Shown piece by piece: positions 14,560 to 22,809 of a DNA stretch of 64,000 bases. How positions within the stretch are numbered: position 1 is the stretch's first letter; each line of letters starts with the position of its first letter. The DNA comes from Lentzea cavernae. GTDB taxonomy: Bacteria; Actinomycetota; Actinomycetes; Mycobacteriales; Pseudonocardiaceae. The translations under genes were made by a program, and so were the position numbers. The notes under the pieces are model-generated. The model did not search any database. It worked only from the letters and a program-made list of their open reading frames with translations, and was not told the origin of the DNA. Location of the stretch: NCBI RefSeq assembly GCF_014653695.1, contig NZ_BNAR01000018.1, forward strand, positions 62,001-126,000, read 5' to 3'.

Positions 14560-16536
14560 GTGCCGAAGAAGCCCAGCAAGGCCGTCGAGGCGGTGAAGGA
14601 CCGTGCTGTCGCGCAGGCCACCAGCCGAGGCAGCGTCGTCGTGCGCCCGGTGGTCGGCATGGTGTGCGAGCTGGGGGCGTCGGCCGCGCTGTGGGGCTTT
14701 GCGTCGCCCGAGGTGCTGCCGTGGATGACCCCGGCGCTCGCGCTGTCGACGGCGGGCTTGACCGGGTTGGTGTGGCACGTCGGCCGCGACCGGACCCCGG
14801 CCGGCCGGGTGCTCGCGATTGGCACCACCGCCCTGACCGGAACGCACCTGATCGCCTCGTCGATCGTCGGCCCGTTCGCCACCCCGTTGATCCAGATCTG
14901 GGGGTGGCTCGGCGGCACCACGGTCGTCGCCTGGGCAGTGCGGTTGTGGGTGGCCCGCAGCGACGCCCACCTGGAAGACGGCAAGAAGCAGGTGTCGTTG
15001 TGGGACCAGGCCACGGCCAAGGTCGGTGGCGCGTTGGAGGGCTCGGTGTTCAAGGCCAAGCAGGTGACCGCCGACAGCATGTCCGGCCAGTTGCAGCTCG
15101 AGCCCGGCGCCACGGTGAAGAATGCCCAGTCCAGCCTTGAGGAGCTGGAGTCCGTCCTTGGCCTGCCGGTTGGTGGGGCGACGCTGTCGCGGGATCGCAG
15201 CCACGCTGCGCGTGGGGAGTTGACGTTGATGCGCCGCGACGTGCTGGCTGACCCGCTGCCGTACCGGGGCCCGTCGGTGGTCGGTGGCAGTGTGGCCCAG
15301 CCGTACCGGGTGGGCCGCTACGCGCACGGCCGTGACGCCTTCATCCAACTGCACATCCCCGGCTTCGGCGAGGTGCACCTGATCATCCAGGGCATGACCG
15401 GCTCCGGAAAGACCAAGGGCGCGCACCAGCTGTTCGCCGAGGAGTTCACCCGTGTCGACGGCTACACGATCTACGTCGACACCGTGAAGGGCGCCCAGTC
15501 CCTCGGCCCGCTCGCGCGCGGCATCAAGTGGGCGATGCGCACCGAAGCCGAGGCCAAGGCGCTCATGAAGGTCCTCAAGAACAAGATCATCCCTCTGTTG
15601 TCGCAGTACCTCGGCCAGAAGGGTCTGGACTGCTGGGAGCCGGGCTGCGGCTTCCCGCGCATCTCGGTCCACGTCGAGGAGGGCGCCGGCCTGTTCCTGG
15701 GCAACGAGGCGTTCGTCCGCGTGCTGGAGCGGGCGCGGTCGGTCGGCATCCAGGTGAGGCTCTCCGCGCAACGGTTCTCCTACACCTCGCTGCCCACGGA
15801 CGCGCGCGCCCAGTTCGGCGCGGTGTTGTGCTACGGCGTCAAGGACGTCGAGGATGCCAAGTTCGCCATGCCCGACCACGTCTTCGACGCTGGCGCGGAC
15901 CCGTCGCTGTGGCAGAACGAGCAGCCTGGCTGCAACTACCTCGTCGCCCCAGGTGTCAGCGCCGCTGACCAGGTCACCGGGATGCGCACCGAGAAGACCG
16001 AGCGCGCCGAGCTTGAGCGGCTCGCCGAGTACCAGCACCAGCACGGCGCGGATCTGCCGGACTGGCTGGCCGAGGCGTTCGGTGAGCTGCACGAGTCTCG
16101 TGTGCCGGTCGAGGTGCAGATGAGCACCGCGCCACCGTCGGCGGACGTCGACGAGGGCGACGACGAGGACGACGACGTGCTGTTCGGCGAGGACGCTCCG
16201 CGCGCCTGGGCGCCGTCGGAGGAGGAGCCGGAGCCGGACGTGCAGCCTGCGGGCATCGACGAGCCGATCGAGCGCGTGGACGGTGGCGGCATGCGGTTCG
16301 GTGATCGCGGCACGGCCACGCCGGAGGAGGCCCGCGCCCTGTTCGAGCAGCGGCTGTTGGAGCTGCACCGTGAGGGCCGCGAAGAGGTGCGTGCGGCGGA
16401 CATGGTCGAGGTCGCGCGGGCGGCGGGACGGTCGCCGGCGTGGGTGTACAAGCAGCTCAACGGCCGTGTCGACTCGGGTCACATGTCGCGGACGGACACG
16501 GGGTTCCGGTTCGAGCGTGCGCTGGAACCCGCCTGA
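14560..16536 (+). CDS. traB: TraB-type conjugal DNA translocase, 658 aa
   Basis: FtsK/SpoIIIE-related motor. Residues about 25-140 hold several hydrophobic segments (membrane anchor). Walker A is GMTGSGKT at residues 278-285, with a hydrophobic Walker B-like strand RISVHVEEGAGLFLG near 367-381. After an acidic linker, residues 585-655 form a winged helix (ADMVEVARAAGRSPAWVYKQ) expected to read clt repeats. TraB alone moves double-stranded plasmid DNA between Streptomyces mycelia. The GTG follows CTGAGGAG. The GGGTGA array just downstream is its likely target. Confidence 0.9.
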   Translation: MPKKPSKAVEAVKDRAVAQATSRGSVVVRPVVGMVCELGASAALWGFASPEVLPWMTPALALSTAGLTGLVWHVGRDRTPAGRVLAIGTTALTGTHLIASSIVGPFATPLIQIWGWLGGTTVVAWAVRLWVARSDAHLEDGKKQVSLWDQATAKVGGALEGSVFKAKQVTADSMSGQLQLEPGATVKNAQSSLEELESVLGLPVGGATLSRDRSHAARGELTLMRRDVLADPLPYRGPSVVGGSVAQPYRVGRYAHGRDAFIQLHIPGFGEVHLIIQGMTGSGKTKGAHQLFAEEFTRVDGYTIYVDTVKGAQSLGPLARGIKWAMRTEAEAKALMKVLKNKIIPLLSQYLGQKGLDCWEPGCGFPRISVHVEEGAGLFLGNEAFVRVLERARSVGIQVRLSAQRFSYTSLPTDARAQFGAVLCYGVKDVEDAKFAMPDHVFDAGADPSLWQNEQPGCNYLVAPGVSAADQVTGMRTEKTERAELERLAEYQHQHGADLPDWLAEAFGELHESRVPVEVQMSTAPPSADVDEGDDEDDDVLFGEDAPRAWAPSEEEPEPDVQPAGIDEPIERVDGGGMRFGDRGTATPEEARALFEQRLLELHREGREEVRAADMVEVARAAGRSPAWVYKQLNGRVDSGHMSRTDTGFRFERALEPA

Positions 16537-16623
16537 TCATGATCAACAACGTCGTGGCCGGGGTCGCGCGCCTACCCGCAGACGCACACCCCGGCCCACA
16601 GACCGCATGTCACAGGTCAGAGG

Positions 16624-16748
16624 GGGTGACACCGGGGGTGAATCACCCAGGTGACACCGGGGTGATCATCCCGGGTGACAGGGGTGAAACCGGCAGATCA
16701 GGCGGGGTGAGGCCCGGTGCCACCAGGGTGACAACAACCGAGTCACCC
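16624..16748 (+). repeat. iterated GGGTGA array, candidate clt locus
   Basis: GGGTGA occurs at 16624, 16636, 16660, 16673, 16682, 16705 and 16726, a one-mismatch copy AGGTGA at 16649, and inverted TCACCC at 16643 and 16743. The array fills the gap between traB and the SpdB-like gene. In known plasmids TraB binds short direct repeats next to traB, so this is a strong candidate transfer locus. The 272-base gap holds no convincing gene. Confidence 0.7.
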
Positions 16749-16808
16749 TCACATTTACCCCTTCTCATCCGCTCTGAACAGCGCAAACAGACTACGGAAG
16801 GACCAGAC

Positions 16809-17915
16809 GTGACCACCCCTGCCGCCACCGCCGAGCCCACCCCGGGCTGGATGGTGGCCGTCCTCGGCGCCAGCCTCCTGCCGCTCGCCGCAGCCGCTTT
16901 CGTGCTGTCGTTCGAGCAGCTCTGGCCCGTCATGCTGCTCGGAGGCTGGTCCACCTCCACCGCCTGGCTCGGCCCCGTCATGCTCGACGTCACCGCCGCC
17001 GCCGGCGCCGTTATGCACGTCGTCAGCACCGACCGCGGCGCCAAGAACTGGGGCCTGGGCCTGCTGCTCGGCGCGACCCTGCTCTCCATCGCGGGCAACC
17101 TCGCCGGCCATAACATCGCCACCGCCCCCGGCGGCGCGACCCGCGCCCAGCTCCCACCCGACATGGCCGGCTGGTCCCTGCCCGACAGCTGGCAGCCCGT
17201 CGTCCTTGCCCTTTCCATCGCCGCCCCGACGTTCGTCGCCGTCCTCGTCCACGCCTTCGGCGCCGTCCTCAAGGCCTGGCTGTCCACCCGACCGGCCACC
17301 CGATCCGACTCGGTCGAGTCGATCGAAGACCCGACCGTCACCCGACTCGACCCGACCGAGTCGGCCCCATCCGACCCGCCTCCCACGGCCGACCCGACCC
17401 GACCCGACCACCTTGACCGACCCGACCCGGTCGCCGACACCCGACCGATCGCCCCGACCCGACTTACACCCGACCCGACCGCTGACCTGCGACAGTCGGC
17501 TGAGTCGGACACCCGACCCGACCAGACCGACGCACCCGACCAGCTCCGGCCGGCTGACCCGACCGACGATCCGACCCCGGCGGCAGCCGACTCGGCGCCG
17601 CAGCCGACCGACCGACCCGACCGACCGGTCGCCCAACCGACCAGCCGACCGGCACCCGACCCGACCGAGTCCGATGACCCGACCCGACCGACCGACTCGG
17701 CCGCGCCGACCGACCGCGCACCCGCCGCGACCTACTCACCCGACTCCGATCTTGCCGACCTCATCGCCCGCGCCCGCCGACTCGTCGAGTCGGGCGAGAT
17801 CCGACTGACCGCCGACGCCATCCGACCCGCCCTCGGAGTCGGCCAGGCCAAGGCCCGCGAGATCCGCGACGCACTCAAGGACGAACAGCGACACGGTCTG
17901 CGTGCCGTCAGCTGA
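16809..17915 (+). CDS. SpdB/DUF2637-like membrane protein with disordered repeat linker, 368 aa
   Basis: Four hydrophobic segments in residues 14-160 (including MVAVLGASLLPLAAAAFVLS and WQPVVLALSIAAPTFVAVLV) match DUF2637/SpdB-like proteins of mycelial spread. Residues about 160-310 are a disordered Asp-Pro-Thr-Arg tract encoded by GACCCGAC repeats. The last 50 residues, DLADLIARARRLVESGEIRL then ALGVGQAKAREIRDAL, form a helix-turn-helix. GTG 16809 was chosen for its GGAAGGA site. Confidence 0.8.
   Translation: MTTPAATAEPTPGWMVAVLGASLLPLAAAAFVLSFEQLWPVMLLGGWSTSTAWLGPVMLDVTAAAGAVMHVVSTDRGAKNWGLGLLLGATLLSIAGNLAGHNIATAPGGATRAQLPPDMAGWSLPDSWQPVVLALSIAAPTFVAVLVHAFGAVLKAWLSTRPATRSDSVESIEDPTVTRLDPTESAPSDPPPTADPTRPDHLDRPDPVADTRPIAPTRLTPDPTADLRQSAESDTRPDQTDAPDQLRPADPTDDPTPAAADSAPQPTDRPDRPVAQPTSRPAPDPTESDDPTRPTDSAAPTDRAPAATYSPDSDLADLIARARRLVESGEIRLTADAIRPALGVGQAKAREIRDALKDEQRHGLRAVS
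17327..17695 (+). repeat. GACCCGAC repeat tract inside the SpdB-like gene
   Basis: About a dozen copies of GACCCGAC or near matches, many overlapping as GACCCGACCC, encode a DPTRPD-type linker. The octamer shares six leading bases with the TraB recognition octamer GACCCGGA reported for plasmid pSVH1 (from memory), so the tract might also serve as a binding array. Alternatively it is only codon-biased repeat expansion. Confidence 0.6.
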
Positions 17916-17935
17916 CCCGCCCGACTGAGACACTG

Positions 17936-17961
17936 CCCCGCCCGTGGGTTCACGGGCGGGG
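17936..17961 (+). terminator. hairpin terminator after the SpdB-like gene
   Basis: CCCCGCCCGTG and CACGGGCGGGG form a perfect 11-bp stem with a 4-base loop followed by GCTTTC, 21 bases after the stop codon. Confidence 0.8.
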
Positions 17962-18000
17962 CTTTCGCCGTTCCACACCTCAGCAGTTGGAGACGACCGC

Positions 18001-18732
18001 ATGTACGGCATCACCCACGCTGCCACCGGATGGTGCGCCGGGCTCTTGCTCGCACCGCTCGTGGACGCACACACCCTGCCGCAGGCCGTCGTCCTCGCCA
18101 CTGTCACCGCTGGCGCCGCGCTGCTGCCGAACCTCGACCACCCTGACGCCCGCCAGTCCCGGCTGCTATACCTGCTCACCGCCGCGCTGTCCGCGGTCAT
18201 GCAGGGCTTGTCGCGGCTGCTCGGCCGACTGACCAGCAGGCGGTTCGAGGCTTACGGCGGGGAGCGCCAGTACTTCACGCACACCCTGCTGTTCGCGGGC
18301 CTGCTCGGGGCGGGTGTCAGCTGGTGGGTGTCGACGGCCCGCACGTTCGCGGTGGTCGCGGTGCTGGTGCTGTCCTGCGTGTTCGTCGTCGATGCCCTCG
18401 GCGATTGGCTGCTGCCTGCGGTCGCTGGTGCGGTGCTGGTCGCGCTGGTGAACACCGACAAGATGGCCGCGATGTCGCCGTGGCTCGGTCTCGCGGTGGG
18501 TGTCGGGGTACTGGTGCACTGCGCGGGCGAGGGCATGACCGGCGACGGGAGCCCGTTGTTCTGGCCAGTGCCGCTGGGCGGGCAAACGTGGCGTGAGATC
18601 CCAGCGCCGGCGCTGGCGCGGTTCCAGGCTGGTGGGTTGTTCGAGGTGGCGGTGCTGCTGCCAGGGCTGGTGATCGCGGACATGCTGTTACTGCCTGGGA
18701 TGACGACGCTGCTGGGCAGCTTCTTCGGCTAG
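18001..18732 (+). CDS. YdjM/LexA-binding-type membrane hydrolase, 243 aa
   Basis: Starts MYGITHAATGWCAGLLLAPL and contains LLPNLDHPDARQSR near residue 42 and RQYFTHTLLFAGLLG near 83, matching the H...H, DxDH and H-T-H histidine pattern of PF04307 metal-dependent membrane hydrolases. Six or more hydrophobic segments are present. The family occurs at the end of transfer modules in actinomycete elements; its substrate is unknown. ATG 18001 fits the conserved start. Confidence 0.8.
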   Translation: MYGITHAATGWCAGLLLAPLVDAHTLPQAVVLATVTAGAALLPNLDHPDARQSRLLYLLTAALSAVMQGLSRLLGRLTSRRFEAYGGERQYFTHTLLFAGLLGAGVSWWVSTARTFAVVAVLVLSCVFVVDALGDWLLPAVAGAVLVALVNTDKMAAMSPWLGLAVGVGVLVHCAGEGMTGDGSPLFWPVPLGGQTWREIPAPALARFQAGGLFEVAVLLPGLVIADMLLLPGMTTLLGSFFG

Positions 18733-18810
18733 CAGGTCTTCGCCTGGCGGTAACGCGTGCTCACGCGCCCGCGACACGTCGGTTGCCACCGACAGAGCGG
18801 AGCCATCCCC

Positions 18811-19275
18811 GTGCGCACCCCCGCCGTGATCCTCGCCGTGCTGTTCGCGACCGCGTGCTCAAGCAGCGGCGACACCCCGCCGGAGACGCCCAGCTCGAAC
18901 GCCTCGGCGGAGCCCACGCCCGGTCTCCACGACGAGTGGGCTGGCAGGTTCGACATACTCACGAAAATCTCCGGTGAGCCGCGATGCGCTGGTGAGAAGG
19001 TGCGGACGAAGGACTGCGCCAACTACCTCACCCCGATCGCGCAGACAGCGGCCGCTCTGGAAGGGAAGATCCAGGAGAGCCCGGACGCCGCGTTGTACGT
19101 GGACACCTTGGCCGAGCTCAAGGAGATGGCGTTCGCGCGTGAGATCTACACCGAGCTCAAGTGCGCTGACGGTGGCGGGACGCTCGACGCCTGCCAGCGG
19201 GAGATGCTCGGGATCGTCGGCGGAATCCCCGTGGTGCTGGCGACGCTCCGGACGGCTGACCTGAAACGAAGGTGA
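18811..19275 (+). CDS. putative lipoprotein, 154 aa
   Basis: GTG 18811 gives MRTPAVILAVLFATACSSSG, a short lipoprotein signal with the acylated Cys at residue 16 (lipobox ATAC, weaker than consensus), followed by a Ser/Thr/Pro linker. The mature part has four further Cys (CAGEKVRTKDC and CADGGGTLDAC), likely two disulfides. Surface lipoproteins of prophages often block superinfection; that role is an inference. Preceded by GCGGAG. Ends at a strong terminator. Confidence 0.75.
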   Translation: MRTPAVILAVLFATACSSSGDTPPETPSSNASAEPTPGLHDEWAGRFDILTKISGEPRCAGEKVRTKDCANYLTPIAQTAAALEGKIQESPDAALYVDTLAELKEMAFAREIYTELKCADGGGTLDACQREMLGIVGGIPVVLATLRTADLKRR

Positions 19276-19280
19276 CACGA

Positions 19281-19318
19281 AACGGCCCCAACACCCGCGC
19301 CTGGGTGTTGGGGCCGTT
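19281..19318. terminator. strong bidirectional terminator
   Basis: AACGGCCCCAACACCC and GGGTGTTGGGGCCGTT form a perfect 16-bp stem with a 6-base loop between the convergent lipoprotein gene and the last gene of the late operon. Ends both transcripts. Confidence 0.85.
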
Positions 19319-19380
19319 CGCTGCGCTGCCCGAGGGGGCTAGACAGCGCACCCCGCCGCCGCACACGGCGGGAGCTTGCG

Positions 19381-19740
19381 CTACCTGGCGAGGGCGTAGT
19401 CGGCCTTCACCTTCGGTTCCACGTTCGGCCGCACCAGCACCCCGGTGAGCACGAGTTCCACGACGACCATCGCGGTGGACTGCACCTCGGGCGACAGGGA
19501 CAGGCCGAACGCGAGGCCGACGGCGATGAGCGCCTTGAAGAATCCGACGATCGCGGCAACGCTGCGTTCCTTGTCGAGGAACCCGATGGTGATGAGCCCG
19601 AACAGGGCGGCCGCGCAGGCGTTGACGACGCCCTGCTGCTCGGTGGTCAGGGGGAAGACCGCGGAGGAGACGAACGCGACGAGGCCGGAGATGAGGGCCA
19701 GCCAGTAGGCGGGTTCGCGGCCGAGGACGAGACGGGTCAT
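19381..19740 (-). CDS. holin-like membrane protein, 119 aa
   Basis: Last gene of the leftward late operon. Two to three hydrophobic segments (WLALISGLVAFVSSAVFP, ACAAALFGLITIGFL, ALIAVGLAFGLSL) and position after the lysins and the collagen-like gene fit a holin of actinophages, which times lysis by opening the membrane. The ATG at 19740 is preceded by GAAAGGAAAG. No specific family motif, so the call rests on topology and context. Confidence 0.65.
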   Translation of the reverse strand: MTRLVLGREPAYWLALISGLVAFVSSAVFPLTTEQQGVVNACAAALFGLITIGFLDKERSVAAIVGFFKALIAVGLAFGLSLSPEVQSTAMVVVELVLTGVLVRPNVEPKVKADYALAR

Positions 19741-19756
19741 GGCGACTTTCCTTTCG

Positions 19757-20386
19757 TTACCGTCGCCCGAGTAGCGGCGGAGGCGTGGTGGTGGTTGTGC
19801 CGGGCGGCCCGTTGGATGGGGCCGTGCACGTGTAGAGCGGGCTCGTGTCGGGGCTGGCGGGGTCGCGGGTGCAGGACTGCTGCCTGCCGTCACCGTCCAC
19901 CCATGACCAGCCCGCGGGCGGTTTGCCATCGACACCGTCCCGCCCGTCCTTACCGGCGGTGCCGGCCTGTCCGTCGGCGCCGTTCTGGCCGTCCTGCCCA
20001 GCCGTCCCGGTTTCGCCGTCGGCGCCGCGGCATTGCGGTAGTTCGGACACGCAGGCCGGAGTGGTCCCGTCCTTCCCGTCGCGGCCGTCCTTCCCGTCCC
20101 GACCGGCAGGCCCAGCGGGTCCGGTGGGGCCCGGAATCCCTGGTGGCTGCACGACCGGCGTGCCGCCCAGTTCGGTGACCTGCTGGGCCAGCGCTGTGAC
20201 GGACCTCTTCAGCTCGTCGGCCTGGTCGACCTGCTGGCTCCGATCGACCAGGAACAGAGCAATCGCGCCCGCGATCAGCGCGGCCGTGACGAGCCCCAGC
20301 GTGACGATCAGGCGGCGCCCGCGGCGGTCGACGGCGGCGTCAGCAGCGGGTTGCACGATGGTTCGGTCAACTCGTTCAGGTGTCAC
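19757..20386 (-). CDS. membrane-anchored collagen-like protein, 209 aa
   Basis: Residues 25-47 form one membrane helix (LIVTLGLVTAALIAGAIALF), residues 50-75 a coiled coil (SQQVDQADELKRSVTALAQQ), then GPTGPAGPAGRDGKDGRDG and further Gly-x-y repeats to about residue 150 with a Cys pair between two collagen blocks. The tail is Pro/Thr rich. Collagen-like repeats should trimerise. In the lysis cassette it may be a spanin-like or wall-spanning accessory; unproven. Confidence 0.75.
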   Translation of the reverse strand: MTPERVDRTIVQPAADAAVDRRGRRLIVTLGLVTAALIAGAIALFLVDRSQQVDQADELKRSVTALAQQVTELGGTPVVQPPGIPGPTGPAGPAGRDGKDGRDGKDGTTPACVSELPQCRGADGETGTAGQDGQNGADGQAGTAGKDGRDGVDGKPPAGWSWVDGDGRQQSCTRDPASPDTSPLYTCTAPSNGPPGTTTTTPPPLLGRR

Positions 20387-20601
20387 CGGTCGTCCTCTCC
20401 TTCCTCAAGCGCTGCCCGGATCTCGTCATCGGTGAGGTCTCCGTCCTTCGCGGATTCTTTGAGACGTCTCATGACTCCTGTGGCGGCACGGCGCCGTTCG
20501 CGTGGTGATGAACGCAGCGCGGTGATGATGCCGACCGCGGTGGTGCCGAGCGCGCCGACGAGCGTGGCGATGGCCCCGATGAGCAGTGCGATGTCACCCA
20601 C
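20383..20601 (-). CDS. small membrane protein, possible second holin, 72 aa
   Basis: One N-terminal hydrophobic helix (LLIGAIATLVGALGTTAVGI) followed by a strongly charged tail (RRRAATGVMRRLKESAKDGD). This class II/III holin-like topology next to the amidase suggests a role in lysis. GTG 20601 is preceded by AAGGAGGGG. It overlaps the collagen-like gene by GTGA. Confidence 0.7.
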   Translation of the reverse strand: MGDIALLIGAIATLVGALGTTAVGIITALRSSPRERRRAATGVMRRLKESAKDGDLTDDEIRAALEEGEDDR

Positions 20602-20681
20602 TCACCCCTCCTTGGATCTGTTGTGCTGTGGGGCGATGAGTGGCCGCGCAGCTGCTTGACGCGACCGGGCGCCGCTCTGGG

Positions 20682-21668
20682 TTAGGCGGCGTGGAGCCGC
20701 TGGCCGAGCTCGTCCATGACCTCGGCCGCGAGGGTCTCGTCGCGCTCGGCGAGGATCGCGCGGAACGTCGCAGTCGCCGCGTCGAGCTGGGCCTGCAGCG
20801 CCGCGAGGTGTGCCGCGTTGCCGGCGGCGGTGGTCTCGCGGACCGCGTTGTCGACGATTCCCTTGACCTGTTCTGCGGTCAGCGCGCCGTTCTTGGAGAG
20901 GGCGGCGATGGCCGCGATCAGCCCGGCCTGCCCCTGCTCCAGGCGGACAGCGACGGCGTGGGTTTCCCAGACGCCGTAGTTGGTGCCGCGCAGGTGCTGG
21001 CGCAGGGGCAGGTCGCTGCTCTTGCCGTCGTAGCCGACCGGCACGGGTGCGTTCAGAACGTCTTCTGCGGACACGTCGTCCTCCTGGTGTGCGCCGGAGG
21101 CCTCGAGGGCCAGGGCGTCGCGTCGGAACTGGTTTGCGTCGATCGGGGTGCCGGGCTTCCAGCCGGCGTCCCACTTGCCCTCTTCAGAGGTCTCGAAGTG
21201 CAGGCGGCACCGCTCGATCGAGCCGTACCGCCGCCGGACCGCGATCGCGAAGACCTTGGAGACGTAGTACTGCTCGGGGCTCATCGGCGAGTTGCCGGCG
21301 TAGTCGGTCTCCATGCCGACGACCCTCGGGTTGAACAGCCTGGTGCGTGGCAACGGACCCATCGATCGGCCCGCGCCGGCACCCGCGTGGTTGGCGGGGT
21401 GTGCTGCGATCACGCGCACGACGCCGTTGAACTTGTTCTGGAACTGGCACAGCGGACCGGAGAGGTCCGGGCGGCCGTCGCGCAGTACCCGCGTGCCTGG
21501 ACCTGGGTTCTGGTAGGTGGCCGGAATGCCTGTGTGGTGCAGGATCCCGCCCTCGTACGCGGCGGATGATCCGTTGCCGCGCGTCTCCCAACCCGGTTCG
21601 AACTCGACTGGAACACCGAACTCGCGGAACACCGAGACGAAGAACAGGATCTCCTCGACAGCGCCCAT
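20682..21668 (-). CDS. endolysin, N-acetylmuramoyl-L-alanine amidase, 328 aa
   Basis: Amidase_2-type lysin: EGGILHHTGIP with zinc ligand His at residue 44, VVRVIAAHPANHAG for the second part of the site, VGMETDYAGNSPMSPEQYY, and a C-terminal helical region (residues 240-328) likely for wall binding or oligomerisation. Cuts the glycan-peptide bond of peptidoglycan. ATG 21668 was chosen over GTG 21674 because GGGGAGG then has correct spacing. Confidence 0.9.
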   Translation of the reverse strand: MGAVEEILFFVSVFREFGVPVEFEPGWETRGNGSSAAYEGGILHHTGIPATYQNPGPGTRVLRDGRPDLSGPLCQFQNKFNGVVRVIAAHPANHAGAGAGRSMGPLPRTRLFNPRVVGMETDYAGNSPMSPEQYYVSKVFAIAVRRRYGSIERCRLHFETSEEGKWDAGWKPGTPIDANQFRRDALALEASGAHQEDDVSAEDVLNAPVPVGYDGKSSDLPLRQHLRGTNYGVWETHAVAVRLEQGQAGLIAAIAALSKNGALTAEQVKGIVDNAVRETTAAGNAAHLAALQAQLDAATATFRAILAERDETLAAEVMDELGQRLHAA

Positions 21669-21670
21669 GA

Positions 21671-21958
21671 TCACGCCTCCCCGTCGTCGTAGACCTGAGC
21701 GAGCAGGTGGGCGGGGACGCCGGCGAACGCGTCGTAGTCGGGCTTGAGGTAGGGCGCGTCGGGCTCCGCGTCGAGCGTGCCGACCACACGGACCTTGTCG
21801 GCCAACCGTTCGACGCTGACCTCGACGTCGTCGGCGTTGGTCTCAGGGTCGTCGTCCGCCGCTGCACGTGCGGACATCTCGGCGCGGACATGAGCCTCGG
21901 TTGAGGCGATCAGTTCGTCGCTCGCGTCGACGGGAAGATCGCGGGCGTAGGGGATCAC
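21671..21958 (-). CDS. hypothetical protein of the lysis region, 95 aa
   Basis: Acidic protein between two lysin genes; GTG 21958 overlaps the glucosaminidase stop. Contains IASTEAHVRAEMSARAAADD, VEVSVERLADKVRVVGTLD and a final block (LKPDYDAFAGVPAHLLAQVY). No family recognised; may be a lysis accessory or minor tail component. Confidence 0.65.
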   Translation of the reverse strand: MIPYARDLPVDASDELIASTEAHVRAEMSARAAADDDPETNADDVEVSVERLADKVRVVGTLDAEPDAPYLKPDYDAFAGVPAHLLAQVYDDGEA

Positions 21959-22476
21959 AGTCCCACCTCCACGAGTCGTCGGGCGATCGAGGCGATGCCC
22001 TCGCCATAGCCAGACCCGGCCCAGCGGCCGGAAAGCTGCTCGAAGTCGGTGATGCGGTGTCCACCGAGGACAGCCCAGTACCGGGCGTGGGCGACGTCCC
22101 GTTCGGGCACGCCCCAGCCGGTGTAGGCCCGGAGGTGGTGTGCCTGCGCGAGCGCGCCTTGCCACCACGAACCGAACTGGTCGTGCGCCAGCAGGTTGTC
22201 GCCGTCGGTCACGCCCGGCTTCAACTTCTGGTTGTCCGGGTGGATCTTGATCCCGGCGACGTTGAAGAAGCTCGCCGGAACGGTGCCGGTGAACCGCCCC
22301 CAGTTGGTCTCCCGGGCAGCCTGAGCGATCGCGCCGACAGCGTCGATGCCGTAGCGCGAGCACGCTTCCCAGATGGCCGGGGCGATTTCGTCGATGAACA
22401 GCGGGGCTGCGTTCTGTGTTCCGAGCAGGCGGAGCACGACGTCCCACTGCTCGCTCGGTGGTCCCATGATGCGCAC
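21955..22476 (-). CDS. glucosaminidase-like second lysin, 173 aa
   Basis: Has the FlgJ/glucosaminidase domain layout: YGIDAVGAIAQAARETNWG with probable catalytic Glu56, VPASFFNVAGIKIHPD, then WWQGALAQAHHLRAYTGWG and ISDF-like ITDFEQLSGRW. Cleaves glycan strands between GlcNAc and MurNAc. It complements the amidase gene. GTG 22476 was chosen because AGGAGGT lies 7 bases upstream; the GTG at 22485 would overlap that site. Confidence 0.8.
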   Translation of the reverse strand: MRIMGPPSEQWDVVLRLLGTQNAAPLFIDEIAPAIWEACSRYGIDAVGAIAQAARETNWGRFTGTVPASFFNVAGIKIHPDNQKLKPGVTDGDNLLAHDQFGSWWQGALAQAHHLRAYTGWGVPERDVAHARYWAVLGGHRITDFEQLSGRWAGSGYGEGIASIARRLVEVGL

Positions 22477-22506
22477 GGGCTCCACCTCCTCTCGTTGTTG
22501 AACGGG

Positions 22507-22800
22507 CTACTCGGTGACGGGCGCCTGGGTGTGCCTGGCGCTGAAGGTGGGTGCGGGCAGTTGCTTGAATGGCACGTTGATGGGCTCTTCGCCGCCCCAC
22601 ATCGGGCCGACGACGAACCACTCGCCCTCGGGCAGGAGCAGGTTGTCCATGCCGGCGGTGCCGTACAGGGTTCCGTCGGGCTGTGGCGTCCACTCCCAGT
22701 TCGGCCCCCGGTAGGTGCCGACGAGCTCGGCGACCTCGGCGACGTTGTCCCCGGTCCACTGCACGGCCTCGAACTCGCCGGGGATCTCGACGTATCTCAT
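22507..22800 (-). CDS. hypothetical phage protein, 97 aa
   Basis: Begins MRYVEIPGEFEAVQWTGDN, a phrase seen in many small phage proteins near tail genes (no assigned role). A strong AAGGAGAT precedes ATG 22800. The middle, GMDNLLLPEGEWFVVGPMWG, looks like a beta-rich domain. Lies between tail-tip and lysis genes. Confidence 0.75.
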   Translation of the reverse strand: MRYVEIPGEFEAVQWTGDNVAEVAELVGTYRGPNWEWTPQPDGTLYGTAGMDNLLLPEGEWFVVGPMWGGEEPINVPFKQLPAPTFSARHTQAPVTE

Positions 22801-22809
22801 GGCATCTCC

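Noticed and set aside
14509..16482. 657-codon minus-strand frame opposite traB
   Set aside because: Mirror frame of TraB; no motif and no start context, while TraB has Walker motifs.
18733..18810. Possible extra gene or operator between the YdjM-like and lipoprotein genes
   Set aside because: Only a short spacer with the GCGGAG ribosome site for the lipoprotein could be supported.
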